9,969 bases of DNA from CAZFAT01 sp964517075 (GTDB lineage: Bacteria; Acidobacteriota; Vicinamibacteria; Vicinamibacterales; SCN-69-37). The notes beneath the pieces were generated by a model. It was not told where the DNA came from and made no database searches. It was given only the letters and a program-made list of their open reading frames with translations. The stretch spans positions 1-9,969 of the forward strand of contig CAZFAT010000185.1 of NCBI GenBank assembly GCA_964517075.1, read 5' to 3'. Positions 1 to 6,522 of this stretch are shown here, one piece after another (the stretch's first letter is position 1; the number at the start of each line of letters is the position of its first letter). The translations under genes and the position numbers were made by a program.

Positions 1-16
1 CCCTGCTCGCTCACTC

Positions 17-77
17 AAGTGGCTCGTCTCCCCTGTAAAGCCCGTAGACAAGCCACTTTCCGTTCGCGAGGCTCGCG
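17..77. repeat. Inverted repeats in the non-coding left end
   Basis: Bases 1-115 hold no gene that I can support. AAGTGGCTCGTCT (17-29) is matched on the other strand by AGACAAGCCACTT (46-58), with 12 of 13 pairs and a 16-nt loop. Immediately after it, 65-77 is a perfect palindrome, CGCGAG-G-CTCGCG. Both lie just downstream of the integrase remnant that ends at 116. They could be a transcription terminator (there is no U-run), a recombination site or an element end; the sequence does not decide. Confidence 0.5.
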
Positions 78-115
78 GGCTAACCGCCCACTCGCTCCTC
101 AACGGAATCAACAGC

Positions 116-580
116 TTAGCGGCTGGCGGCGATCCGCGCAAAACCAAACTGTGACGTGAGGTCGTCGGCGACCTGGACGATCGTCTCGATTTCCGCGTCA
201 CTTTCCGCCTCTCCGTCGCCGTTTCCGGCGTCGCCGCCGCGCCGAAGGTTGTCGAGCGCGTCGAGCGCCTGGCGCTTGGCGTCGATCCGGATGTGCGAGT
301 AGTGCTCCAGCATCCGGCGCGACAGGTGGCCACTGATCGATTCGAGCACGTGATCGGCGATGCCCATCTCGGCAAGCTCGGTGATGACCGTGTGCCGAAG
401 ATCGTGGAACCGCAAGCCGTCGAGGCCCGCCTCGTCACGCAGCGCGCGCCAGGCCGTGTCCCACTTCAGCATTGGCTTCGTCGCGTCGAAGCGTCCCCAC
501 TGGCACGCGGGCCAGAGATAGTGCTCCGGCTCCGTGTGCCCGAGCTGGTCCGCGCGCTCGAACATGCGCGCGGCTGCTTC
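116..580 (-). pseudogene. Tyrosine site-specific integrase, C-terminal catalytic fragment
   Basis: This is the C-terminal half of a phage-type tyrosine recombinase, the enzyme that cuts and rejoins att sites through a Tyr-DNA intermediate. Visible motifs are HDLRHT (the second catalytic Arg at 395-397), the SGH box (His at 326-328) and the LEHYSHIR nucleophile Tyr at 299-301. A charged tail ends in TAA at 116-118. The conserved stretch AAARMFERADQLGHTEPEHY begins near 575. The frame stays open to 685, but the residues beyond about 580 do not look like integrase, because that DNA encodes HsdM on the other strand. The core-binding domain and the first catalytic Arg are therefore missing, so the fragment should be inactive. 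I am confident of the family and of the truncation; the exact breakpoint is within about 10 bases. Confidence 0.85.
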
Positions 581-587
581 GATGCTG

Positions 588-809
588 CACTTTCTATCGC
601 ATTTGAAGGACGGCGGCACGGCGGGATTCGTGATGGCGACTGGCGAACTTTCCAGCGGCGAGCTGGCTCGCCTCGAAGTCCGCAAGTCGCTAGTCGAGCA
701 GGACTACGTGGACTGCATCGTCCAGCTCACCGGACAGCTCTTCGCGAACACCCAGATTCCGTGCTCCCTCTGGTTTCTGTCGAAGAATCGTGGAGGCGGC
801 GACGGCTAA
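588..809 (+). pseudogene. hsdM: Type I restriction-modification methylase HsdM, internal fragment
   Basis: The frame from about 588 reads FLSHLKDGGTAGFVMATGEL, then EVRKSLVEQDYVDCIVQLTG, then QLFANTQIPCSLWFLSKNR. This is the region after the catalytic NPPF motif in HsdM N6-adenine methylases. Everything upstream is absent, including the SAM-binding and NPPF motifs. The reading ends at TAA 807-809 a few residues after the conserved SKNR, so the C-terminal part is missing too. No start codon or ribosome site belongs to it. It is flanked on both sides by unrelated minus-strand fragments, so it is a decayed slice of an R-M locus left by deletion or rearrangement. No hsdS or hsdR is visible. Confidence 0.82.
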
Positions 810-996
810 CCTCGAGGGCGACCTCGATGAGCGCGCCGCGACTCGCTGCCGGCCCCTTGATCTCCTCGAGCACAAAAGTCCGGGCAGCAGTCTCAGCGAG
901 ACCGAGCTGCGCGAGCTGACTTTGCGCGACGAGGCCTGCTCCGGCCCTCACCACGGCGCTGACCGCGAGGAGCATTCTCATGACACTCGCAGCCAT
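793..996 (-). pseudogene. 5' fragment of an unrecognised protein with hydrophobic N-terminus
   Basis: From ATG 996 the minus strand reads MAASVMRMLLAVSAVVRAGA, then GLVAQSQLAQLGLAETAART, then FVLEEIKGPAASRGALIEVA. The N-terminus resembles a signal peptide or membrane anchor, and the following segment has the composition of a real protein rather than an antisense shadow. An AAGG lies 11 nt before the ATG; a second in-frame ATG at 981 is an alternative start. The same frame is open upstream to the ompA-family stop, so the true start is uncertain. Towards 790-810 it runs into the 3' end of the HsdM fragment, after which it loses protein-like character, so I read it as truncated. No function can be assigned. 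Confidence 0.4.
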
Positions 997-1071
997 CTTC
1001 GACAGGCCCTTGAAGAACTCATTGGCCGGGCCGCGACAGTGATACGCATCAACGGCTTCACAGCCGCACCT

Positions 1072-2184
1072 CTACTTCTTGATGAACTCGACGCGGCGGT
1101 TGTTGGCCTTGCCCGCCGGTGTGGTCGCCTTGTCGGCCGGCTCGTTCTCTCCTTTGCCGTCGGTGTCCATGCGGCCTGCGTCGATCTTGAATTCGTTGAC
1201 GAGCGCGGTCTTCACCGACGCCGCGCGGCGACGTGACAGATCGAGGTTCGCGGCCGCCTCGCCGTCCGAGTCGGTGTGGCCGACGATCTGCACTTTGAGA
1301 TCGGCATTCTCGGTGAGCACGCCGGCGACCTCCTTGAGCGTCCCGTACGACTCGCCCCTGATGCGGTCGCTGTTGACGTCGAAGAGGATGCCGTTGGTCA
1401 CCCACTTCCCCTGGGTCAACAGCTTGTTGCGCGTGTCGGGCGCGCCCACTGCGAGGCGCACGTTCGACACGAAGTACTCCGATCCGGCATCGACATTGGG
1501 AATGAAGAAGGCAATGTGGTTGTACTTCGCGGTCGGGAGCAGCGCCCTCGGCACGTCCCAGATCTTTTCCTGGTTGAGATAGACACGTACGCGAACGCCC
1601 TGACGGGTGACCGCAATGTGCAGCGGGTCGCTCTTCCACGGCGACTTCGTCTCAGACGTGCTGGCGGCCGTTTGGGTTTCGTTCTGTCGCGCCGTCATCG
1701 AGGTCTGCCACGTCGGGCCGCCGGGCCACGCCGTGAACGTGAATCGGTTGGCCGCCACCTGCCACAGCGCGATGTTGACATCGTCAAGTTGAACGATGCT
1801 GGCGTTGAACAGGTAGCCGGAGTTGAACGCGGGCGGCACCAGGAGATCGAACTCCAGCGTGAAGTTGTCGGGGAGCGTGGGGGTCAGCTCGGGGATGAAC
1901 GTCCCCGCGCGGGTCAGCTTCAGCCAGCGGCCAGGCTTTCCCGCGACGGTGACGATCTCCCCGGCGGCATTGGTGTTCCACTTCGCCGGGAAATCGCCGA
2001 TCGAGTCCTGCGAGAAGTCTTCGAAGCCAACCACCTTCTCTCCCGGCACGAAGTCGAAGCGGCTGAAGGCCTGAAAATCGGGTGCTGCGGCCTGCTGCGC
2101 AGCGAGCCGTATCGGCCCGGTCTCGTACGTCAGGGCGAGCAGCATGAAGACAAGCGGAATCGGGGAACGCGGCGCGCGGTTCAT
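1072..2184 (-). CDS. Secreted OmpA/MotB-domain protein with an LamG-like middle domain
   Basis: This 370-residue envelope protein probably anchors to peptidoglycan. I chose ATG 2184 because GAGGAGGG (2192-2199) sits 7 nt upstream; the frame stays open further up but has no ribosome site there. Residues 1 to about 30 form a signal peptide. Residues 50-245 are rich in beta-strand patterns (TLEFDLLVPP, LHIAVTRQGVRVRVYLNQEK, NHIAFFIPN) and resemble a concanavalin/laminin-G type jelly roll. Residues 265-370 are an OmpA C-terminal domain, with GILFDVNSD at the start, GHTD at 302-305, the NLDLSRRRAASV helix at 313-324 and a terminal NNRRVEF. The conserved Asp and Arg that hold diaminopimelate in this family are present by motif. 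It stands alone, with no operon partner; the next minus-strand gene upstream is 500 bases away. The domain call for the OmpA part is firm; the middle domain is inferred from pattern. Confidence 0.9.
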   Translation of the reverse strand: MNRAPRSPIPLVFMLLALTYETGPIRLAAQQAAAPDFQAFSRFDFVPGEKVVGFEDFSQDSIGDFPAKWNTNAAGEIVTVAGKPGRWLKLTRAGTFIPELTPTLPDNFTLEFDLLVPPAFNSGYLFNASIVQLDDVNIALWQVAANRFTFTAWPGGPTWQTSMTARQNETQTAASTSETKSPWKSDPLHIAVTRQGVRVRVYLNQEKIWDVPRALLPTAKYNHIAFFIPNVDAGSEYFVSNVRLAVGAPDTRNKLLTQGKWVTNGILFDVNSDRIRGESYGTLKEVAGVLTENADLKVQIVGHTDSDGEAAANLDLSRRRAASVKTALVNEFKIDAGRMDTDGKGENEPADKATTPAGKANNRRVEFIKK

Positions 2185-2299
2185 CGTGAAACCCTCCTCA
2201 GCGGCAAACAGCTTATCTCGTGCGCGCCAGATGTCTAGCGATTGCTCAGGGGGTGAAGTCCAGTCAACCTCCAACTCCAACGCCCAGTTCCCCGCGGGC

Positions 2300-2389
2300 A
2301 AGTGGCGGCGGGAATTGTGTAAGAACTGTGTAAGGTGCGACTCGGATCGACGAGGAATACGGAGGTTTACGGCGTCACATCGAGGAGCA
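2300..2389 (+). repeat. 90-bp direct repeat, copy A, headed by 11-bp tandem units
   Basis: This copy aligns without gaps to 3280-3369, with 66 of 90 bases identical by my hand count. The last 25 bases (2365-2389 against 3345-3369) are perfect, starting GTTTACGGCGTCACATCGAG. Near the left side, two tandem 11-bp units GAATTGTGTAA and GAACTGTGTAA occupy 2312-2333. The copy lies about 120 bases upstream of the OmpA-domain gene. It sits in the long gene-poor spacer 2185-2683, where I see no gene other than the tRNA relic. Confidence 0.75.
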
Positions 2390-2463
2390 GGTTGTAGCCG
2401 CAGGTCGTTGAATCGAATGCGTCACGGGATGTCTTATTGCTCGTTGATGTTGCTCGCCCGAAT

Positions 2464-2505
2464 CGCTTTCCAAGCGTGCTCCTTCAACCACTCGGACATC
2501 TCTCC
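2464..2505 (-). pseudogene. 5' half of a tRNA-Ser(GGA) gene
   Basis: Read on the minus strand from 2505, the DNA gives GGAGAGATGTCCGAGTGG, then TTGAAGGAGCACGC, then TTGGAAAGCG. This matches the 5' half of bacterial tRNA-Ser(GGA): acceptor strand GGAGAGA, D stem TCC/GGA, and a seven-base anticodon loop TTGGAAA with anticodon GGA. After GCG the match stops. The anticodon stem fails in its last two pairs. No matching long variable arm, T arm with GTTCGAATC, or 3' acceptor strand TCTCTCC follows at the right distance. It is therefore a truncated, non-functional relic. A break inside a tRNA gene fits past integration or deletion at that site. Confidence 0.7.
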
Positions 2506-2550
2506 GGTTTGGAATCAATCACTTGCAGCCGACGACTCAAGCAAGAGAAC

Positions 2551-2564
2551 CGCGAATTGTGTAA
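2551..2564 (+). repeat. Single TGTGTAA repeat unit
   Basis: CGCGAATTGTGTAA matches 13 of 14 bases of the head of copy A at 2309-2322 (CGGGAATTGTGTAA). Here it is not followed by a second tandem unit or by the rest of the 90-bp repeat. It lies between the tRNA-Ser relic and the membrane-protein gene. It may mark another end or binding site of the same element. Confidence 0.5.
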
Positions 2565-2683
2565 CACCTGATCATCCGCGGAGATCACTTACGGGAGTTT
2601 CCAGTATAGCCGGGACCAATTGACCACAACGTGGGCTACTCGTTCGCGACCACTGTGCTTGATGGCTTGGAGCGGACGCACCG

Positions 2684-3058
2684 TCACCGACTCCACAAGG
2701 TGGCGGCGGCGCCAAGCGCCATGGCGAGGATCACCGGCAGCCACAGCTGGCGCTCGGCCGCGCTCGGCGTCGCCACATGCATTGCGATGGAAAGCACCAT
2801 GAACGCCGCGACCGCAGATGTGGACCACGCAGGAAATCGCCACGCCAGAAGGCCGGCTCTGGCAGCGACGACACTGGCCATCAACAGTATCAGCGCCGCC
2901 GAGACCGCCGACAGGCCCCGCGCGGGCAGGGGCAAGGCGCCGGCCCAACGACCGCCCATGGTGAGATGACCCCAGGGTGCCCCCAGCATCATTGCCGTAT
3001 GGAAAGCGACGGTCATCGCCGACCCGGCAAGAAAGACCCACGCTCCGATTTTCATCAT
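2684..3058 (-). CDS. Small four-helix integral membrane protein, function unknown
   Basis: This is a 124-residue hydrophobic protein with four predicted membrane helices. They are roughly residues 4-24 (KIGAWVFLAGSAMTVAFHTA), 48-70, 78-96 and 104-122. A loop GAPWGHLTMGGRWAGALP after helix 1 is a pattern I associate with widespread unnamed small membrane proteins. The start is uncertain. I prefer the ATG pair at 3058/3055, with a purine-rich GGGGAA upstream, because the 28 residues before it (from 3142) look unlike a membrane protein leader. A GGAGG next to ATGs at 3106/3103 is an alternative with tight spacing. The gene stands alone between the two copies of the 90-bp repeat. No catalytic or binding motif is visible. 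Confidence 0.7.
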   Translation of the reverse strand: MMKIGAWVFLAGSAMTVAFHTAMMLGAPWGHLTMGGRWAGALPLPARGLSAVSAALILLMASVVAARAGLLAWRFPAWSTSAVAAFMVLSIAMHVATPSAAERQLWLPVILAMALGAAATLWSR

Positions 3059-3279
3059 CCGCCCGTTCCCCAATTCCCCAGCCACGACAGATTGTTGGGC
3101 CATCATGCCTCCAAAGCCGCGGGATGACGACACACGAAGCATGCGGCCGGGCCACGCGACCAGCGCCAGCAGCCAGCATGAGCGTCAGGGACGCGGCAGG
3201 ATTGTCGTTACGCGCCGACCTGACGCAGTGCACATAGGGGATGGACGCACACCGGGCGACACCACGGCGTACGCGAACA

Positions 3280-3369
3280 AAGTGGAACCGAGAACTGTGT
3301 AGAAACTGTGTCAGGCGGGCTCGAAGGTGGCGACGAACACCGACGTTTACGGCGTCACATCGAGGAGCA
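3280..3369 (+). repeat. 90-bp direct repeat, copy B
   Basis: This is the partner of 2300-2389, in the same orientation and exactly 980 bases away. The 11-bp units here read GAACTGTGTAG and AAACTGTGTCA (3292-3313). The middle is the most diverged part, and the final 25 bases (3345-3369) are perfect. It lies in the gene-free spacer 3059-3448, downstream of the CE15 gene and about 220 bases upstream of the membrane-protein gene. No transposase is seen between the copies. Confidence 0.75.
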
Positions 3370-3428
3370 CTTCCGCACGAGTGGCATCAAGAGTCCAGCG
3401 TGAGCGCAATCGCCGCGTCCAAGCGATG

Positions 3429-3452
3429 GTGACGTGAATTGGCGCACGTCAC
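3429..3452 (-). terminator. Stem-loop overlapping the CE15 stop codon
   Basis: GTGACGTG (3429-3436) and CACGTCAC (3445-3452) form a perfect 8-bp stem with an 8-nt loop AATTGGCG. The stem includes the TGA stop at 3449-3451 of the esterase gene. There is no T-run after it on the minus strand, so it would be a weak or factor-assisted terminator, or an mRNA-end stabiliser. The 8-bp perfect stem could also be chance. Confidence 0.35.
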
Positions 3453-4744
3453 TTGATCACCCCGTCCGCGAAGTCGAGATACTGCGCCCAATCGTACGGC
3501 GTGATGCCGTGTGGGCCCGTCCGATAGTGGTACGCGAGGGCGTCGCCCAGTACCGGCCGGTTGACGGGCGGCCATCCGGCGTCGCCGAGCCCCTTCCGGC
3601 CGAAGAGCGCGTAGACCGGCTCGGCGTGCTTGAGGGCGAGGAACTCGCCGCGCGGGTCGGCCCACTGGTCGTCCTCCGCGCTCGCCACGTGCAGCGGGCG
3701 CGGCGCGATGAGCGCCAGCAGCTCGTGCTGGTCGACCGGCAGAACGGACTCGCGGCCGTTGTAGGCGCGGAAGGCCTTCGCGAACCAGTACGGAAAGCTG
3801 GTGTTGATGGCCGCGACCGTCTCGCCGTAGTCGCGCATGCTCAGCGCGGCGCCCCCGCATCCGCTGTTGTTGGAGATCACCATCGCGAAGCGCTCGTCCT
3901 GCGCGCCAGCCCAGAGCGCCGCCTTGCCGAGCCGCGAGTGGCCGTGCACCATCACCCGCGTCCCGTCGATCTCCGGATCCTCCCGGAGCACGTCGAGCGC
4001 CCGGCTCAGGCCCCACGCCCAGATGCCAATGGCTCCCCACTCGTCGGGTCGCCGCGCCTCGGTGGCCGGCGTGCCGAACAGCGCCCCCACGTCTGTCGTC
4101 AGGCCCTCGCGGCGATCCTCGCTGAGGTCGCCGTAGTACACCGTCGCGGTCGCGTAGCCGCGGGCGACGACGGTCTCGACGTTCCACAGCGACGCGTGCG
4201 CGCCGCGGGTGCCCTCAGTCGCGCGGTTGTTCACGATCTTGAGATTGTCGTTGGCCCGCATCCACGCGGTCGAAGTCGCGACGGATGGATCCGCGCTGAC
4301 CGAGCTGTTGCCGTAATAGTTCAACCCGAGAAATGCCGGCCAGGGCGCGTGCGCGCCAGGCGCGCCTGGCGGCTGGAAGATCAGGAGGCGCATCGCCGGC
4401 CCGTCTGTCTTGCCGGTAAACCAGACCGTGATCTCCTTGCGCACCGCCTTCCCGCCAAGGGCACGGCGATCGGTCGATGTCACGACCCAGTGCATGCCCG
4501 CCGGACGACCGCCCGGCGTGCGGCCGTAGACCTCGCGCGAGAAGATCTCCAGCAGTTCCGCGCGGCGTCGCGCGCGCCACGCCGCCGGGTCGCGCACGGG
4601 CGCGCCGTCCACCATCGCGAGCGCGTTCGGCAGCGTGTACGGCCGGACCTTGCCTTCGTCGTAGTTGATGCCAGGCCGCGCGGGGGGCGCGGGGGCCTGC
4701 TGGAACAGCCCTCCGACGGCGAACACCAGGAGCCACAGCCTCAT
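3449..4744 (-). CDS. Secreted CE15-type glucuronoyl methylesterase-like hydrolase
   Basis: This is a 431-residue alpha/beta hydrolase of carbohydrate esterase family 15. Members cleave the ester between 4-O-methyl-glucuronic acid of xylan and lignin alcohols. ATG 4744 is preceded by GGAGG at 7 nt. Residues 1 to about 18 form a signal peptide, so the protein is exported. Landmarks are the nucleophile elbow GHSRLGK (Ser270), SNNSGCGGAALS (291-302), EDDQWADP (357-364) and the His loop TGPHGITPYDW (His412). The position where fungal members have a catalytic Glu after SGxG appears to be Cys296. The acid is therefore probably an acidic residue in EDDQWADP (Glu357, Asp358 or Asp359), as described for some bacterial members. 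Length is normal for the family. It diverges from a Gfo/Idh/MocA oxidoreductase, consistent with plant-polymer use. Family assignment is confident; the substrate is inferred. Confidence 0.9.
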   Translation of the reverse strand: MRLWLLVFAVGGLFQQAPAPPARPGINYDEGKVRPYTLPNALAMVDGAPVRDPAAWRARRRAELLEIFSREVYGRTPGGRPAGMHWVVTSTDRRALGGKAVRKEITVWFTGKTDGPAMRLLIFQPPGAPGAHAPWPAFLGLNYYGNSSVSADPSVATSTAWMRANDNLKIVNNRATEGTRGAHASLWNVETVVARGYATATVYYGDLSEDRREGLTTDVGALFGTPATEARRPDEWGAIGIWAWGLSRALDVLREDPEIDGTRVMVHGHSRLGKAALWAGAQDERFAMVISNNSGCGGAALSMRDYGETVAAINTSFPYWFAKAFRAYNGRESVLPVDQHELLALIAPRPLHVASAEDDQWADPRGEFLALKHAEPVYALFGRKGLGDAGWPPVNRPVLGDALAYHYRTGPHGITPYDWAQYLDFADGVIK

Positions 4745-4831
4745 CGGGTTTCCTCCGTTTCCGGCACGTCGGGCGCGCGGCCCGCACCCAGCGTCCCCAT
4801 CCTGCGCCGCGGACGGCCGCCCTGTCCAGGC

Positions 4832-4849
4832 CGCGATGATAAGATCGCG
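4832..4849. promoter_or_regulatory. 18-bp palindrome in the divergent spacer
   Basis: CGCGAT-GATAAG-ATCGCG is a perfect 6+6 inverted repeat in the 137-bp spacer between the divergent esterase and oxidoreductase genes, 33 bases before the plus-strand ATG. It is the only A/T-containing island in a very GC-rich spacer, and GATAAG could serve as part of a -10 box. I read it as a possible operator shared by both genes. No regulator gene is adjacent, and no convincing -35 is visible. Confidence 0.35.
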
Positions 4850-4881
4850 CTCCGAACGCGTCTTTCTCGAGGAGTGCTCTC

Positions 4882-6177
4882 ATGAAGCGAACCCTGTCCC
4901 GCCGCGACTTCCTGGTCACGACCGGCGCCGTCGCCCTCGGATCCCGGCTGTCCGCCCGGCAATCGCAGAAGCTCCGCCACGCCGTCATCGGCTGCAGCGG
5001 GCAGGGGGGCGCGGACCTGCGCAGCATCTCCACCCACGCCGCCGTCGAAATCGCCGCGCTCTGCGACGTGGACGAGGGCAACCTCGCCGCCGCCGCCAAG
5101 CGCTTCCCCAACGCGAAGCTCTTCCGCGACTACCGCGTGATGTTCAAGGAGCTGGGCTCCGGTATCGACACGGTCAACATCGGCATCCCCGACCATGCCC
5201 ACGCCGCGGCGGCCATGATGGCCATGAACCTCGGCAAGCACGTGTACGTTCAGAAGCCGCTGACGCACGACGTGTTCGAATCGCGCCGACTCGCCGAGGT
5301 CGCGCGAGCGAAGAAGCTGCAGAGCCAGATGGGCATCCAGGTCCACTCCTCACAGGCCTACCGCCTGGGCGTCCGTCTCATCCGCGACGGAGTCATCGGC
5401 CGCGTGACGGAAGTCCACAGCTGGAGCAACAAGAAGTGGGGCTTCGACGGCCCGCGCCCGGCCGGCGCCGACCCGGTACCGGCCAACCTCGACTGGGATC
5501 TCTGGCTCGCCACCGCCCCCGAACGCCCCTACAAGGCCAAGCTCTACCATCCGGGCGACTGGCGGCGCTGGACCGACTTCGGCTGCGGCACGATGGGCGA
5601 CATGTCGATCCACATCCTGGATCCGGTCGCCGGCGCGCTTGGACTGACCGCGCCGCGCACGATCATTTCCGAGAGCGACCCGCCGCCGGCCGAGTCGTTC
5701 GCGACCAAGAACAAGGTCCGCTACACGTTCCCCGGCACCGCCCAGACGGTCGATCCGTTCCCGCTCACGTGGTACGACGGCGATGCCGTCCCGTCCACCG
5801 ACGGCTGGCCCGTGGACGTGCTGCCGTCGCAAGGCTCGATGTTCGTCGGCGAGAAAGGCTTCATGCTGCTGCCGCACACGGCGGTGCCGCGGCTGTTCCC
5901 CGTCGAGACGTTCAAGGACTTCCAGATGCCGAAGATCGAGGCCGGGAACCACTGGCACTCGTGGCTCGACGCCTGCCTCGGCACCGGCACGCCGTCCGCC
6001 AACTTCGATTATTCCGGTCCCCTCACCGAGTTCGTCCTCCTCGGCGTCGTCGCCAACCGCGTGCCGGGCGTCACGCTCACCTGGCATGCGGCACAAATGC
6101 ACCTCGAGGGATCGGACAAAGCCGCCGCGCTGCTCCGTCGCACCTACCGGACGGGCTGGGAAGTCGACGGGCTGTAG
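4882..6177 (+). CDS. Gfo/Idh/MocA family oxidoreductase with Tat signal
   Basis: This 431-residue NAD(P)-dependent sugar or inositol-type dehydrogenase-like protein is probably exported folded. ATG 4882 follows GAGGAG (4869-4874) at 7 nt. Residues 5-26 carry a twin-arginine signal (SRRDFL, then a hydrophobic stretch and SARQ). Residues 31-150 are a Rossmann fold: AVIGCSGQGG at 34-43 binds the dinucleotide and CDVDEG at 61-66 follows strand 2. The usual EKP motif appears as QKP (124-126), keeping the Lys. The C-terminal half has GTMGDMSIHILD (236-247), whose Asp240 and His244 fit the conserved substrate-side positions of the family. It is divergent from the CE15 esterase, suggesting shared use of plant-derived sugars. 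The actual substrate cannot be read from the sequence. Exported members of this family are common in Acidobacteriota, Planctomycetes and Verrucomicrobia. Confidence 0.93.
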   Translation: MKRTLSRRDFLVTTGAVALGSRLSARQSQKLRHAVIGCSGQGGADLRSISTHAAVEIAALCDVDEGNLAAAAKRFPNAKLFRDYRVMFKELGSGIDTVNIGIPDHAHAAAAMMAMNLGKHVYVQKPLTHDVFESRRLAEVARAKKLQSQMGIQVHSSQAYRLGVRLIRDGVIGRVTEVHSWSNKKWGFDGPRPAGADPVPANLDWDLWLATAPERPYKAKLYHPGDWRRWTDFGCGTMGDMSIHILDPVAGALGLTAPRTIISESDPPPAESFATKNKVRYTFPGTAQTVDPFPLTWYDGDAVPSTDGWPVDVLPSQGSMFVGEKGFMLLPHTAVPRLFPVETFKDFQMPKIEAGNHWHSWLDACLGTGTPSANFDYSGPLTEFVLLGVVANRVPGVTLTWHAAQMHLEGSDKAAALLRRTYRTGWEVDGL

Positions 6178-6182
6178 ACGGA

Positions 6183-6200
6183 GGCCGCGCCACGCGGGCC
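6183..6200. terminator. GC-rich hairpin between convergent genes
   Basis: GGCCGCG-CCA-CGCGGGCC pairs through a 5-bp core (CCGCG with CGCGG) plus two outer pairs after a one-base bulge. It lies in the 38-bp gap between the oxidoreductase stop (6175-6177) and the convergent small gene's stop at 6216. The position suits a bidirectional terminator, but no T-run is present, and such hairpins arise by chance in GC-rich DNA. Confidence 0.3.
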
Positions 6201-6215
6201 GGCGCCTGGAGCGCG

Positions 6216-6479
6216 TTACTCCTTGACCACCCCCGCCTCGAGGCCTGAGGCGACGAGCAGCGCGGCGCAGGTGTCCGCTTCATCGGCGGCGACGTAAAAC
6301 ACCGCGAGATGACGCGGCTGGCCGAATAGCGTCCGCCCCAGCGGCTCCGCCTGGACGGTGTAGCGGACGCCGCGGGCGTCGAGAGCCGCCTCGGCCGATC
6401 GCGCCTCGGCCATCGTGAGTGCGATGAAGATGCGCGCCAGCTCCTGCTCGCCAAAGTCCTCAAGGTCGGCGGGGGGCAT
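6216..6479 (-). CDS. Small DUF2007-like protein, divergent from blaI
   Basis: This protein of 87 residues (from ATG 6479) has an alternating alpha/beta pattern. FIALTMAEARSAEAALDARG is followed by VRYTVQAEPLG and later AVFYVAADEADTCAALLVAS. It resembles short ACT/ferredoxin-like DUF2007 proteins (putative signal-transducing), in which a helix bearing EA precedes a GI/GV-x-Y strand. The assignment is by pattern only. A GTG at 6488 in frame is an alternative start; neither has a strong ribosome site. The gene starts 44 bases from the imperfect BlaI-type operator and is transcribed away from it, so it may share that control. It converges on the oxidoreductase gene. Confidence 0.6.
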   Translation of the reverse strand: MPPADLEDFGEQELARIFIALTMAEARSAEAALDARGVRYTVQAEPLGRTLFGQPRHLAVFYVAADEADTCAALLVASGLEAGVVKE

Positions 6480-6522
6480 GGGTAGCACCGATTCTAGTGG
6501 TTCTCGGTTCTCCCCCCACCTC

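Noticed and set aside
1276..2238. 320-codon plus-strand frame opposite the OmpA-domain gene
   Set aside because: No recognisable motif and a composition typical of GC-rich antisense frames.
2312..2333. PhoB-type box (7-bp half-sites with 4-bp spacers)
   Set aside because: The 11-bp periodicity fits, but TGTGTAA differs from the CTGTCAT consensus, and the units belong to a longer 90-bp repeat.
2365..2389. Integron attC-like site around GTTTACG
   Set aside because: The GTTRRRY/RYYYAAC core pair is not present and no integron integrase is seen.
2401..2505. A complete functional tRNA-Ser on the minus strand
   Set aside because: After the anticodon loop the stem fails, and no T arm or complementary acceptor strand is found at the right distance.
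3434..4885. 483-codon plus-strand open frame opposite the CE15 gene
   Set aside because: Arg/Pro/Ala-rich translation without motifs; it is the antisense shadow of a clear esterase gene with its own ribosome site.
4665..6248. 527-codon plus-strand frame over the oxidoreductase gene
   Set aside because: Low-complexity Arg/Pro/His-rich translation in the wrong frame; the Gfo/Idh/MocA frame has the domain motifs and ribosome site.
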